Under the pieces are notes generated by a model that saw only the letters and a program-made list of their open reading frames with translations, did no database searches and was not told the DNA's origin. Of a stretch of DNA of 64,000 bases, positions 24,293 to 35,241 are shown piece after piece. The position numbers and the translations under genes are program-made. Position 1 is the first letter of the stretch; every line of letters begins with the position of its first letter. Source of the DNA: Aquilonibacter sp963703325 (GTDB lineage: Bacteria > Vulcanimicrobiota > Vulcanimicrobiia > Vulcanimicrobiales > Vulcanimicrobiaceae). The stretch is from NCBI GenBank assembly GCA_963703325.1, contig OY969805.1, forward strand, positions 1,984,001-2,048,000, read 5' to 3'.

Positions 24293-25402
24293 GTGATCCG
24301 CCCTGCGCCCCTGGTTGAGGCGATCGAACCCATGACGCCGTTCATCGGTCCCGAAGAACTCATGCGCGAAACCGGCCGAAGTTCGCTCGTGCGTCTTGGC
24401 GCGAACGAAAGTGCCTTCGGTCCGTCGCCGCGCGCCGTTTCGGCAATGGCCGCAGAACTCGAACGGCTGGCGTGGTACGGCGATCCCGAATCGTACGAAC
24501 TGCGCGAAGCGCTGGCGCGAAAGCACGGCTGTCGCGTCGAAGAAGTGCTCGTCGGCGCGGGCATTGACGATCTCATGGGTTTGGCCGTGCGCGCGTTCGT
24601 CGCGCCCGGTGCTGCAGCGCTCACCACCCGCGGCTCGTATCCGACGCTCAACTATCACGTCAACGGCTACGGCGGCCGGCTCGTGTACGCGCACTATCGC
24701 GCCGACGGGAGGCTCGATCTCGACGAACTCGTCGCCGTCGCGACGCGCGCACGCGCCGCGCTGGTCTATCTCGCCAATCCCGATAATCCGAGCGGTACCT
24801 TCGTCGACCGGAATGACATGGTGCGGTTCTTCGAGGCGATTCCGCACGACACGGTCTTCCTTCTCGACGAAGCCTACGCCGATTTCGTTGACGAATCGTC
24901 GTTGCTGCCGATGCACGTCGAGGATCGGCTCATTCGTACGCGGACCTTTTCGAAGGCCTACGGGCTTGCCGGCGCGCGCATCGGCTACGCGATTACGACC
25001 GAACGGGTCATCGGTATTCTGCAAAAGATTCGATTGCACTACGGCGTCAACCGCAACGCGCAGATCGGCGCGCTCTCCTCATTGAGCGACGAGCCGTTCC
25101 GCCGCCACGTCGTCGAGTCGGTCGCGCAAGCGCGCGACGCGTACTACGCGCTTGGGCGCGAGCTTGGGCTCGACTCGATCGAGTCATTCACAAACTTCGT
25201 GTGCATCGACCTCGGAGATCCCTCGCGCGCGACGGCGGTGATGAACGCGCTGTTGCGAGACCACGGCGTGTGGATCCGTAAGCCCGGCCTGCCGCCGCTC
25301 GACCGATACGTGCGGGTCAGCGCGGGAACCCCGCCGATGCGTGAAGCATTCGCCGCGGCCTTCCGCGAGGTCGTGAGCGCGGTACCGAGCCTGCACGCAT
25401 GA
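24293..25402 (+). CDS. hisC: Histidinol-phosphate aminotransferase
   Basis: A 369-residue class II aminotransferase of the HisC type. VRLGANESAFGPSP is the N-terminal substrate motif, NPDNPSGTF and DEAYADF follow, and TFSKAYGLAGARIGY carries the PLP lysine. It converts imidazole acetol phosphate to histidinol phosphate; related enzymes act on aromatic amino acids. I prefer GTG 24293 behind GGAGG at 24275; a TTG at 24269 is also in frame. It stands alone, without other his genes. Confidence 0.9.
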   Translation: MIRPAPLVEAIEPMTPFIGPEELMRETGRSSLVRLGANESAFGPSPRAVSAMAAELERLAWYGDPESYELREALARKHGCRVEEVLVGAGIDDLMGLAVRAFVAPGAAALTTRGSYPTLNYHVNGYGGRLVYAHYRADGRLDLDELVAVATRARAALVYLANPDNPSGTFVDRNDMVRFFEAIPHDTVFLLDEAYADFVDESSLLPMHVEDRLIRTRTFSKAYGLAGARIGYAITTERVIGILQKIRLHYGVNRNAQIGALSSLSDEPFRRHVVESVAQARDAYYALGRELGLDSIESFTNFVCIDLGDPSRATAVMNALLRDHGVWIRKPGLPPLDRYVRVSAGTPPMREAFAAAFREVVSAVPSLHA

Positions 25403-26124
25403 GATACGCGATCATTTCCGATGTGCACGGCAACATCGAATCGCTCGAGCGCGCGTTTTCGTTGATGGATCCATCCGATGAGGTGCTGTGCCTCGGCGAT
25501 ATCGTAGGCTACGGACCGAACCCCAACGAGTGCATCGCACTGTTGCGAACGCGGCTGCGGCACGCTGTGCTGGGCAATCACGATTTGGCAGCGCTCGAAA
25601 ACTTCGGGGTCGAGTATTTCAATGATGCGGCGCGCGCCGCGATCGCCTGGACGCAGCGCGTACTCAGCGACGAAAGCCGCGCTTGGCTCAACGGTTTGTC
25701 GTACGAGATTCGCTATCCGGAGTTCTTGATGGTGCATGGCGCACCGGTCAACTACTTCGAGTATATTTTGGACAAACGCACGGCGGCCAAGGCGTTTGCG
25801 CTGACCGATGCGCCGCTGGTTTTCATCGGTCACACCCACATCGCCGAATACTGGGCGCAAGAGCCCGACGGCACCGTCGGTCATCGGCACATGCAGCAGG
25901 GCGGCGTGCTCGAGTTCGAAGAGGGCCGGCGCTACATCGTCGACGTCGGCAGCATCGGGCAACCGCGCGACCTCAATCCTGAAGCGTCGTTCGTGTTTTA
26001 TGAACCGCAGAAACGCACGGTTGAGTGGGTGCGATATCCCTATCCGATTCAAGAAGTGCAAGAGAAGATTCACGAGGCGCATCTTCCCGAGTATCTGGCG
26101 ATGCGATTGGAGTCGGGCCGGTGA
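25399..26124 (+). CDS. Calcineurin-like metallophosphoesterase
   Basis: A 241-residue protein with the complete metal site: ISDVHGN, GDIVGYGPNP, GNHD, MVHGAP and GHTHI. This is the YfcE/MJ0936-like branch of single-domain phosphoesterases. Its substrate (phosphodiester or phosphoprotein) cannot be told from sequence. The start overlaps the hisC stop (ATGA) and the next gene starts inside its stop. Confidence 0.9.
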   Translation: MRYAIISDVHGNIESLERAFSLMDPSDEVLCLGDIVGYGPNPNECIALLRTRLRHAVLGNHDLAALENFGVEYFNDAARAAIAWTQRVLSDESRAWLNGLSYEIRYPEFLMVHGAPVNYFEYILDKRTAAKAFALTDAPLVFIGHTHIAEYWAQEPDGTVGHRHMQQGGVLEFEEGRRYIVDVGSIGQPRDLNPEASFVFYEPQKRTVEWVRYPYPIQEVQEKIHEAHLPEYLAMRLESGR

Positions 26125-26561
26125 GCGTGCCGATCGATGACGGCTACTGCTTTGCCTGCGGCCCGGAGAACCCGATCGGCTTGCGCCTGCGCTTCGAGCC
26201 CGAAGGCGACGGCGTCCGCGCGGAAACTACGCTGGCGGCGGAATTTCAAGGCTGGCAATCGGTGGCCCACGGCGGCATCGCAATGGCCCTCTTAGATGAA
26301 GCAATGGCGCACGCGGCCGGCGCCGCCGGTCACCGCGGCGTCACCGCCAGCATCAACGTGCGCTTTCGCAAGCCCGTGCCGATCGGCACGCCGGTCACAC
26401 TTAGCGGCAGGGTCGCCTGGCAGCGCCGCAACGTGGTCGGGCTCGAGGCGAAACTGTGCGATGCGTCCGGCATGCTGCTGGCCGACGGCGAAGGCAAATT
26501 CGTCTCGATGGGCCCGCTCGACGCGGTCGATGATTATCGAGTTGGTCGCCGGTCGGAGTAA
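26121..26561 (+). CDS. PaaI-type hotdog thioesterase
   Basis: A 146-residue hotdog-fold protein. CFACGPENPIGLRL at the N-terminus, VAHGGIAMALLDEAM (the central helix with the acidic residue) and ASINVRFRKPVPIGTP are typical of PaaI-like acyl-CoA thioesterases. Start GTG 26121 overlaps the phosphoesterase stop. The substrate is unknown; it may hydrolyse acyl- or phenylacetyl-CoA-type esters. Confidence 0.88.
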   Translation: MSVPIDDGYCFACGPENPIGLRLRFEPEGDGVRAETTLAAEFQGWQSVAHGGIAMALLDEAMAHAAGAAGHRGVTASINVRFRKPVPIGTPVTLSGRVAWQRRNVVGLEAKLCDASGMLLADGEGKFVSMGPLDAVDDYRVGRRSE

Positions 26562-27055
26562 TGGCTAAGTCCAAACAGTCTCGCATCGCCGTCAAAGAGC
26601 AAGCCAAGAAGCACAATGAGCCGGCGATCGATAACCGCCGAGCGCGTCACGAATACCACATTCTCGATTCGCTCGAAGCCGGACTCGCACTGACCGGGAC
26701 CGAGGTGAAGTCGATTCGAGCCGGTGGCGTGAGTATAAGCGAAGCATACGCGCGCTTTCGCGACGGCGAGGCGTGGCTGATGAGCGTGCACATCCCACCG
26801 TATAAACAGGGCAGCTTTTCCAACGTCGACCCGAACCGCCCGCGCAAACTCCTGTTGCACAAAGACCAGATCGCGGATTTGCAATCGCGGGTGAAGGAGA
26901 AAGGTCTGACGATTGTGCCGCTGCGGATATACTTTACGCGCGGCAAAGTCAAAGTGCAGCTCGGCGTCGCGCGCGGCAAGAAGCTCTGGGACAAACGCGC
27001 CGATGTTGCCAAGCGCGAAGTCGAACGAGAAATTGCCCGCCATGCGCGGAGCTAA
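26561..27055 (+). CDS. smpB: SsrA-binding protein SmpB
   Basis: A 164-residue SmpB, which brings tmRNA to stalled ribosomes. NRRARHEYHILDSLEAGL, LTGTEVKSIRAG, SFSNVDPNRPRKLLLHK and a basic C-terminal tail (GKKLWDKRADVAKRE) are characteristic. Its ATG overlaps the thioesterase stop (TAATG) and its end overlaps tilS. The tmRNA gene itself is not found nearby. Confidence 0.97.
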   Translation: MAKSKQSRIAVKEQAKKHNEPAIDNRRARHEYHILDSLEAGLALTGTEVKSIRAGGVSISEAYARFRDGEAWLMSVHIPPYKQGSFSNVDPNRPRKLLLHKDQIADLQSRVKEKGLTIVPLRIYFTRGKVKVQLGVARGKKLWDKRADVAKREVEREIARHARS

Positions 27056-27932
27056 GCCGCAGGCGTCGATCGAGCAAAGCGTCGAGCGCGACGGCGTGAT
27101 CCGGCGCGGCGACCGCATCGCGGTAGCGTGCAGCGGCGGCGCCGATTCGGTTGCGCTCGTGCACGTGCTCGCGTCGGTGCGCAAGCCGATGGATCTCGAG
27201 CTGACGCTCGCGTACGTGAATCACGGCACGCGTGAATCGGCGTGGCAGGATGAATGCGTGGTCTTGCGCGTCGCGGCGTCGTTCGGCGTGCCGGCTCACG
27301 TGGTCGCGCTCGACGACGGTCCTCGCGATGAGGCGGCCCTGCGCGACGCGCGCTACGCGGCGCTCGCGGCGGTCGCGAGCGAACGCGGAGCCAACGTGGT
27401 GGCTACCGCCCACCATCAAGAGGACCAGAGCGAGACGGTGTTGCTGGCACTCCTGCGCGGAGCCGGACCCGAAGGATTGGCGGGTATGCGCGCGCGGCGT
27501 CCCCTCGGCAACGGCCTCGATCTCGCACGTCCGCTGTTGCGCGTCGCCGCCGACGACCTGCGCCGCATGTGTCACTTGCACGCGCTCCCGTACGCGGTCG
27601 ACCCGAGCAACGCCGATCGCGGATTACGCCGCAACGCCTTGCGCGCAGCGCTGGCCGAACTGCGACCGCTCTTTCCCGGGCTCGATGCGGCGGTGGCGCG
27701 AACCGCCGAGGTGCTGGCACACGAACGCTCCGCAACGCAGCGCGCCGACCTGCGCCGCGAGGTCCGCGCCGTGTTGGCAGCGCAAGAAGATCTGCGAGAT
27801 GTTGATTTCGAACATGTCGAAGCAGCGGTGCGGGCGATCGAGCGCGGCGCATCCGGCCGCTTTCATATGAAGAAGGGCGTGGAATTGCGAATCGACCGGG
27901 GCGCAATCGTACGAAGCGGCGAGATGTCGTGA
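27042..27932 (+). CDS. tilS: tRNA(Ile)-lysidine synthase TilS
   Basis: A 296-residue N-type ATP pyrophosphatase that modifies the CAU anticodon of tRNA-Ile with lysine. The PP-loop CSGGADSVAL is near residue 30, followed by YVNHGTR, TAHHQEDQSETVLLALLRGAG and RPLL. The length is short for the family, so the C-terminal substrate domains are reduced. It is followed by hpt and ftsH, an order conserved in many bacteria. Start ATG 27042 lies 14 bases inside smpB. Confidence 0.93.
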   Translation: MRGAKPQASIEQSVERDGVIRRGDRIAVACSGGADSVALVHVLASVRKPMDLELTLAYVNHGTRESAWQDECVVLRVAASFGVPAHVVALDDGPRDEAALRDARYAALAAVASERGANVVATAHHQEDQSETVLLALLRGAGPEGLAGMRARRPLGNGLDLARPLLRVAADDLRRMCHLHALPYAVDPSNADRGLRRNALRAALAELRPLFPGLDAAVARTAEVLAHERSATQRADLRREVRAVLAAQEDLRDVDFEHVEAAVRAIERGASGRFHMKKGVELRIDRGAIVRSGEMS

Positions 27933-28510
27933 TCAACATCGCAAACAGCTACGATAGCGCGATCGCGCGCGAACTGTTTTCTGCCGCTGAAATTGCCGCA
28001 GCAATCGAGCGGCTGGCCACGGCGATCGCGCAGGACCACTCCCGGTTGCCGCTGACCCTTGTCGGCGTCCTCAAGGGTGCGCTTTATGTCGCAGCCGATC
28101 TCGCGCGTGCCATTTCGGTCGTGCCCGACGGGCCCAGCGATATCAGCGTCGACTACATCTGCGTCTCGAGTTACGGCAACGCGGCGCGTTCGTCCGGGGA
28201 AGTCCGGCTTCTCAAGGATCTCGGCGATCCTGTGAGCGGCCGCAACGTCGTGATCGTCGAGGACATCATCGACAACGGCCTCACACTGCAGTATCTGCGA
28301 GCGTTACTGGGGGAGCGAAACCCGGCGTGCCTGCGCGCCTGCGTCCTCTTCGACAAGCCGTATCACCGGTTGGTCGAGGTCCCGGTCGAGTACGTGGGGC
28401 TGCAGGCGCCCAACGAATTCGTCGTAGGTTACGGCCTCGACTACCAGGAACTGTTTCGGAACCTGCCGTACTTGGCGCAGCTTCGACCCGAGGTCTTTAC
28501 CGACGGTTAA
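27929..28510 (+). CDS. hpt: Hypoxanthine phosphoribosyltransferase
   Basis: A 193-residue purine salvage enzyme that joins hypoxanthine or guanine to PRPP. VGVLKGALYVAADL near residue 50, the flexible-loop region around SSYGNAARSSGEVR and the PRPP loop VVIVEDIIDNGLTL near 107 are visible. The base-recognition FDKP and EFVVGYGLDY follow. The GTG start overlaps the tilS stop. The tilS-hpt-ftsH order is a common conserved block. Confidence 0.95.
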   Translation: MINIANSYDSAIARELFSAAEIAAAIERLATAIAQDHSRLPLTLVGVLKGALYVAADLARAISVVPDGPSDISVDYICVSSYGNAARSSGEVRLLKDLGDPVSGRNVVIVEDIIDNGLTLQYLRALLGERNPACLRACVLFDKPYHRLVEVPVEYVGLQAPNEFVVGYGLDYQELFRNLPYLAQLRPEVFTDG

Positions 28511-28560
28511 GCCTGTGTGAGACCAGTACCGATTAAGGAAACGATAGGCACGTCCAAGCT

Positions 28561-28698
28561 GTTTATGGGAGGGACTGTTGACTATCGGGGTCCCGTCCCG
28601 CGAAGTCGGGATGGGGGCGCGCAGGTGAGTTTTCGTGGCTGAAGGTCACGAAAGCGAACCGAAGCGCCAAACGGTGCGCGGAGTGCACCGTTGAGAAA
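28561..28698 (+). ncRNA. Structured leader of ftsH, class unknown
   Basis: Before ftsH the sequence can form stacked hairpins. A 6-bp CCCG-type stem lies near 28592-28615. A closing GGCGC/GCGCC stem (28616-28620 with 28664-28668) encloses TTTCGTG/CACGAAA. A perfect 7-bp ACGGTGC/GCACCGT hairpin (28671-28691) ends eight bases before the ftsH start. No Shine-Dalgarno is seen after it. I cannot match it to a known riboswitch, tmRNA or SRP RNA. Regulation of ftsH translation or termination is possible. Confidence 0.4.
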
Positions 28699-30635
<1,937 letters not shown>

Positions 30636-30636
<1 letters not shown>

Positions 30637-31925
30637 TGCGCCGTTCCGCTCTCGCCGCAGTGGCGCTGGCAGCAATGCTGGCGCCACTTGCCGCATTTGG
30701 AGCCGGCGAGCCCTCGACCGGTGCGCTTCCGCACGGCGGCGCGTACACGATCGACCGCGATCCGACGCTTGCGTCGGCGGCGCTTGACCTGTGGTTCCGC
30801 GCCCCCGCCTCCGGCTACGACGAAGCCGCACCCGGTATCGCGCGTCTGGCCGCAACGGCAGCCGCCGCGGCGCCGCTCGAAAGCGGGAAGTCGCTCGTGA
30901 CGCTGGTTCGCGGCTTGGGCGGCCGGCTCGCGATCAACGTGTATCCCGATTTAGTCGACATCAGCGCGAGCGTGCCGGCAAGCGCCGCGCGCCGCGTAAT
31001 CGCGGCGATGAGCGCCGCGTATTTCGCGCCAGCCATCGACGATCAGGCGTTGAAGATTGGGCGCACCGATGTTGCGGTGCTATCGGCGCAGCAACACTAT
31101 TCGCCCGACGATCTTTTGCATGATGCGCTCTTCGCGCAGATCTTTTCGGGCGGCCCGGCGCACTTTGCGCCGATTCCGGGCGATCTCAGTGATTTCAAAG
31201 GCATCACGCTGGCGCAAGTCAACGCTTTCGCGAAGCGCGCATTCCGTTCGGCGAACGCGACATTTGCGCTCGCCGGAAACGTCGATACGTCGTTGTTCGA
31301 TGCGGTGACGGCGGGAGCGCCGGGCGCGGCCGACGGGCCGATCGTATCGGCAACCGCCGCAGCCCCGGCAGATAAGACCATTACCGGCGCGGTAACGGGA
31401 GAAGGTCTCGCCTGGACGGGCCCGCCGATCGCCGACGAGCGCGCCGCAACCGCGCTTGATTTCGTTGCCGATTATTTGTTCCGCGATGAGACGGGCCTGG
31501 TGAACAAGGCGCTCGATCCCACCGGCGACGCGTACGTCAACGGCCAGTTCATCACGTTGCACGATCCAGGTGTCATGCTGGTCACGATCGGCGGCAGCAA
31601 ACCCGCCCCGACCGAAACGAAGGTTCTTACCGCGGTCGCGAACCTGCAGCAGCCGCTCGATGCGGCCTCGTTTGCGGCGGCGCGTGAGGCGTTTTTGTAT
31701 CATCTCGCGGCTGACTCGCAATCGCCGACGGAACAAGCCGACAATCTTGGCTGGTACTCGTCCGAGGGCAATGGCGCCTACGCGCCGAGCGATGCCGCGA
31801 GCACGTATTGGAAGGCGGCGCGTTCGCTCGATCCGCAATACGTCGCGTCGATCGTCAAGAAGTATCTCGCACATCCGGTCGTCGTGCGTCTGATCACCAC
31901 GGCCTCGAAGGAACCGACCTCGTGA
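30636..31925 (+). CDS. Exported M16-like (pitrilysin fold) protein, no zinc motif
   Basis: A 429-residue protein with a signal peptide (first 22 residues, ending FGA). Its repeat organisation and segments such as SAALDLWFRAPAS, then LVTLVRGLGGRLAINVYPDLVDISASV, match M16 peptidase half-domains. The HxxEH zinc motif is absent, so it is the inactive partner type. It overlaps the ftsH stop by one base and the next M16-like gene by 4 bases. M16 proteins often work as pairs of active and inactive subunits; here neither carries the motif. Confidence 0.75.
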
Positions 31926-33220
31926 AGCTCCGCATCGCGGCCATCGCCGCGTTTTTGTTTATCGCTGCCGCACCTGCGCTCGCGCAGGCGGCCGGCGACG
32001 TTCCCGTCGTGACGCGCGGCGACGGTGTAACGCTGATCACGCAACAGGATGCAGCCGCGCCTCTGCTTCACGTTGTCTACGTCGTACGCGCCGGGCTCGA
32101 CCGCCAAGCGCTCGTCCAGAACGGGCTCGCCGCGCTGACGGCGCAAACAATCATCAGCACGCCGATCAACGGTGTGGCGCTCAGCGATGCGATTGCGGCA
32201 GCCGGCGGTTCGATTGGATTTACGGTGGATCCGCACGACGTGCGATTCGAGATCGAAGCCTTGCCGGAAGATGCCGGCAAAGTGCTCGCCCTCGCGCGGA
32301 CCGGCATTTCGGCGCCGGCATTCACGGCAGCGACCGTGCGCACGGCGCGCGAAAAGCTGACCGCACGCATCGCGGAAAATCAGCAAGTCGCCTTGCAAGT
32401 CGGTCTGGATATGCTCAACTCGACGATGGCGAGCTCCGCCAACGCCGGTCTCCCGGAGTTTGGCCTCCCGGCCGCGCTGGCGCAGCTCGGACCCGATGAC
32501 GTCAAAGCATTTTACGCTACATATTATCTGCGCGGTGGATCGTATGTCAGCGCCGCCGGGCGGATCGAGGCGCTCTCAGCCGGAACGCTCGCCGCGTTCG
32601 GTCAGACGCTGCCCGACGGCAGCACGACCGCGATCAGCGTAAAGCTGCCGAAGCTTTCGGGTGCGTCGCGGCAGCTGGTCGCCCAACGCGACATCTCCGC
32701 GCCGTGGCTCATCGCACAATATTCCGCTCCGCTCGTCGGGAGCAAAGATTTCGGGCCGATGCTGGTGCTTGCGTCGTTCATGCAGCGCACGCTAGCCGAT
32801 ATGGCGGACGTGCCGGGCGTTGTGTCGGAGACCTATGCGTCGCGCGCGGTCGGTGCGGTGTATCAATACGAGAACGCGCAGCCCGACTTGGTGCTCTACG
32901 TCAACGGCGGCATCGGCAACCCCAATCGCTCGTTCTCGACGGCCCTCTCGATCGCAAGCATTCTTGCTTCGACGAAACTCGAGGGGTCGATCGACGACTT
33001 CAAGGCCATCGCGTCGGGCGACTTCATCAGCAGCACGAACACGCTCGAAGCGCGGGCCTGGCTCGCCGTCATCTACGACGAGAACGGCCAACAGCCCGAT
33101 TATCTCTCGCGTACGCTCGATGCGATCTCACAAACGAGCGCGGCGGATCTCCAGCGCGTCGCGCGTGAATACTTGAGCAATCCGACGATCGCGCTGGTTT
33201 TGCCGCGAGAGGATTCTTAG
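31922..33220 (+). CDS. Second exported M16-like protein, zinc motif also absent
   Basis: A 432-residue protein with a signal peptide (cleavage likely after ALAQA) and M16 architecture: LHVVYVVRAGLDRQALVQNGLAAL aligns where active enzymes have the HxxEH helix, but the residues are replaced. GTG 31922 overlaps the previous stop. With the preceding gene it could form a pseudo-peptidase complex outside the inner membrane. A chaperone-like or binding role is an inference. Confidence 0.75.
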   Translation: MKLRIAAIAAFLFIAAAPALAQAAGDVPVVTRGDGVTLITQQDAAAPLLHVVYVVRAGLDRQALVQNGLAALTAQTIISTPINGVALSDAIAAAGGSIGFTVDPHDVRFEIEALPEDAGKVLALARTGISAPAFTAATVRTAREKLTARIAENQQVALQVGLDMLNSTMASSANAGLPEFGLPAALAQLGPDDVKAFYATYYLRGGSYVSAAGRIEALSAGTLAAFGQTLPDGSTTAISVKLPKLSGASRQLVAQRDISAPWLIAQYSAPLVGSKDFGPMLVLASFMQRTLADMADVPGVVSETYASRAVGAVYQYENAQPDLVLYVNGGIGNPNRSFSTALSIASILASTKLEGSIDDFKAIASGDFISSTNTLEARAWLAVIYDENGQQPDYLSRTLDAISQTSAADLQRVAREYLSNPTIALVLPREDS

Positions 33221-33224
33221 GCCT

Positions 33225-34310
33225 ATCAAGGTCGCGCTGGTCCACGATTACCTCAACCAGCGCGGAGGCGCGGAGCGAGTCTTCGCTCACATCGCGCGAG
33301 CGTGGCCCGAGGCACCGATCTTTACCGCGCTCTACGACGAGCGCGCGGTCGGGGACCTCATTCCGCGCGAGCGCGTGCGCGTCTCGATGTTGGCGCGCAT
33401 CCCTGGCGCGAATCGCAACTTTCGCTATCTCGCGCCGCTGTATCCGCGCGCCTTCGAAGCCTTCGATCTTCGCGAATACGACCTCGTCGTCAGTTCGACA
33501 AGCGCGTGGGCGAAAGGCGTGCGCATCCGCGAGGATGCCGTACACGTATGCTTCATTCACACGGTCAGCCGGTTTCTCTTCGACTACGAACCGTACGTCG
33601 AGGCTCTTGCGGGTGAGCGAACCCCGAGCTGGCTGATGCGACCGATGATCGATTCATTGGTGCGCTGGGATCTCAAAGCGGCGCAGCGCCCGACACGCTA
33701 TGTCGCCAATAGCGCGACGGTGCAGGCGCGCGTGCGCGATTTCTATCATCGCGACGCGGACGTGCTGCATTCACCTGCTGATATCGACCGCTTCACGATC
33801 GGCAGCGGCAGCGGGGATTATTTCTTTATAGCGTCGCGGCTTTTACCGTATAAACGGATCGATCTCGCGATCGATGCGGCGCAACTCGCCGGGGTGAAAC
33901 TGCTTGTCGCCGGCGACGGGCCGGCCATGGCGCAGCTGCGCGAGCGAGCCCGCGCGAGCACGACGACGCTGCTCGGTTTCGTCGACGACGCGACGATCAA
34001 CGCGCTCATGGGCAACGCGATCGCTGCAATCATTCCCGGAGAAGAAGATCTGGGGCTCGTGCCCATCGAGGCTGCAGCCGCGGGGCGTCCAACGATTGCC
34101 TATCGCCGCGGCGGTGCGCGCGAGACGGTGATCGAGGGAGAGACCGGAGCGTTCTTCGACGAGCCGAATCCATCGGCGCTCGCGGACGTCTTGCGCACGT
34201 TCGATCCGCGCCGTTACGATGAGCGGCGCCTGCGCGCGCATGCCGAGGGCTTTTCACCGCAGCGGTTTATCGAGCGCTTTCGAGCGATCGTCGCAGCAAC
34301 GCAAGCGTAA
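33225..34310 (+). CDS. Glycosyltransferase family 4 with a non-canonical start
   Basis: A GT-B glycosyltransferase of about 361 residues, probably adding a sugar to a polysaccharide or O-antigen. KVALVHDYLNQRGGAERV is the conserved N-terminus, and GSGDYFFIASRLLPYKR plus IIPGEEDLGLVPIEAAAAGRP are the donor-site motifs. The conserved N-terminus begins at an ATC codon (33225), in frame and uninterrupted. The first ATG, GTG or TTG is GTG 33375, which would remove 50 conserved residues. Use of ATC, or an ATG misread as ATC, is likely. The 3' end overlaps the convergent glycosyltransferase by 44 bases. Confidence 0.85.
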   Translation: MKVALVHDYLNQRGGAERVFAHIARAWPEAPIFTALYDERAVGDLIPRERVRVSMLARIPGANRNFRYLAPLYPRAFEAFDLREYDLVVSSTSAWAKGVRIREDAVHVCFIHTVSRFLFDYEPYVEALAGERTPSWLMRPMIDSLVRWDLKAAQRPTRYVANSATVQARVRDFYHRDADVLHSPADIDRFTIGSGSGDYFFIASRLLPYKRIDLAIDAAQLAGVKLLVAGDGPAMAQLRERARASTTTLLGFVDDATINALMGNAIAAIIPGEEDLGLVPIEAAAAGRPTIAYRRGGARETVIEGETGAFFDEPNPSALADVLRTFDPRRYDERRLRAHAEGFSPQRFIERFRAIVAATQA

Positions 34311-35241
34311 GCCGCGCCGGCTCGGTGCGATCGATCTGCGCGGCGCGCGCAAGCGACTGTTCGCGCATTATCGCGCGTAAGCGCGCGTCGTCAGCAATCT
34401 CGCGCAGCGCAAGCGCCCACGCATTGACGTCGAAGGGCGGCACGAGTTTGGCCGCGCCGTTGCAGGCTTCAGGAAGCGCCGAGGCGTCGCTGGCAATCAC
34501 CGGCGCGCCGCAGGCCATCGCCTCGACCGCCATCAGCCCGTAGCCCTCGGCGCTCGAGGGTACGGCGACCGCGAGCGCGCCACTGTAGAGTGCGCGCAGC
34601 TCGGTGTCGTCGGGATGAATGTTGGCGTAGGGCGAATTGCCGGCGATCAAGAGCGAGCAGTCGCGAGATGGAAATGCGCGTGCGAACGCATTGCGCAGCG
34701 TCGGAATGTTTTTGCGTTCCTCCGGCCCGGCGACCGCGAGGATGAAGGGCGTATGTTCCTTGGGCTCTACCGGCTGCCACCACGGATCGGGCACCGGATG
34801 GGCGATCGTAAATGACGCGGCGTCGACACCGAAGAGCCGGGCGAATTCCCGCGCCGTCCAGGCCGAGTTCGCCGAACGGTCGTCGGCTCGCGCAAGCGCG
34901 CGGCGAATAGGCGCTTGCTCACGATAGCGCGCGACCCAGTTCGGATGCGCGTACGTGAAGGCGAACGCGTCGTGAAAGAGGGCCACGCGGCGCGCGCCGC
35001 GGAGCGTAAATCGCATCGCGTTCCAGGGATACCACGCGGTATCGTACGACCCGAGAACATCCGTGCGCACGTGATAGGGAAATTCCCGCGTCAGAAGGGC
35101 CGCATGTCCGGCCTTGCGCACCAGCAGCGTCACTTCGAGATCGCGCTCGCTTTGCCAGTCGGTCAGGACACGGCGCACGTAGCGTCCCATGCCGCGGCGA
35201 TCGTCGACGAGATTCCAGGCGTCGACGGCTATGCGTATCAT
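34267..35241 (-). CDS. Glycosyltransferase family 4 (GT-B fold)
   Basis: A 324-residue glycosyltransferase. MIRIAVDAWNLVDDRRGMGRYVR is the N-terminal acceptor side, and AVAGPEERKNIPTL and VPSSAEGYGLMAVEAMACGAPVIASD are the donor-site motifs. ATG 35241 overlaps the stop of the upstream CPBP protease gene. Donor and acceptor sugars are unknown. It converges on the other glycosyltransferase, with 44 bases of overlap. Confidence 0.88.
   Translation of the reverse strand: MIRIAVDAWNLVDDRRGMGRYVRRVLTDWQSERDLEVTLLVRKAGHAALLTREFPYHVRTDVLGSYDTAWYPWNAMRFTLRGARRVALFHDAFAFTYAHPNWVARYREQAPIRRALARADDRSANSAWTAREFARLFGVDAASFTIAHPVPDPWWQPVEPKEHTPFILAVAGPEERKNIPTLRNAFARAFPSRDCSLLIAGNSPYANIHPDDTELRALYSGALAVAVPSSAEGYGLMAVEAMACGAPVIASDASALPEACNGAAKLVPPFDVNAWALALREIADDARLRAIMREQSLARAAQIDRTEPARLTLALLRRSLESAR

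Noticed and set aside
26561..28698. tmRNA gene near smpB or in the hpt-ftsH gap
   Set aside because: No tRNA-like acceptor end or tag reading frame could be drawn.
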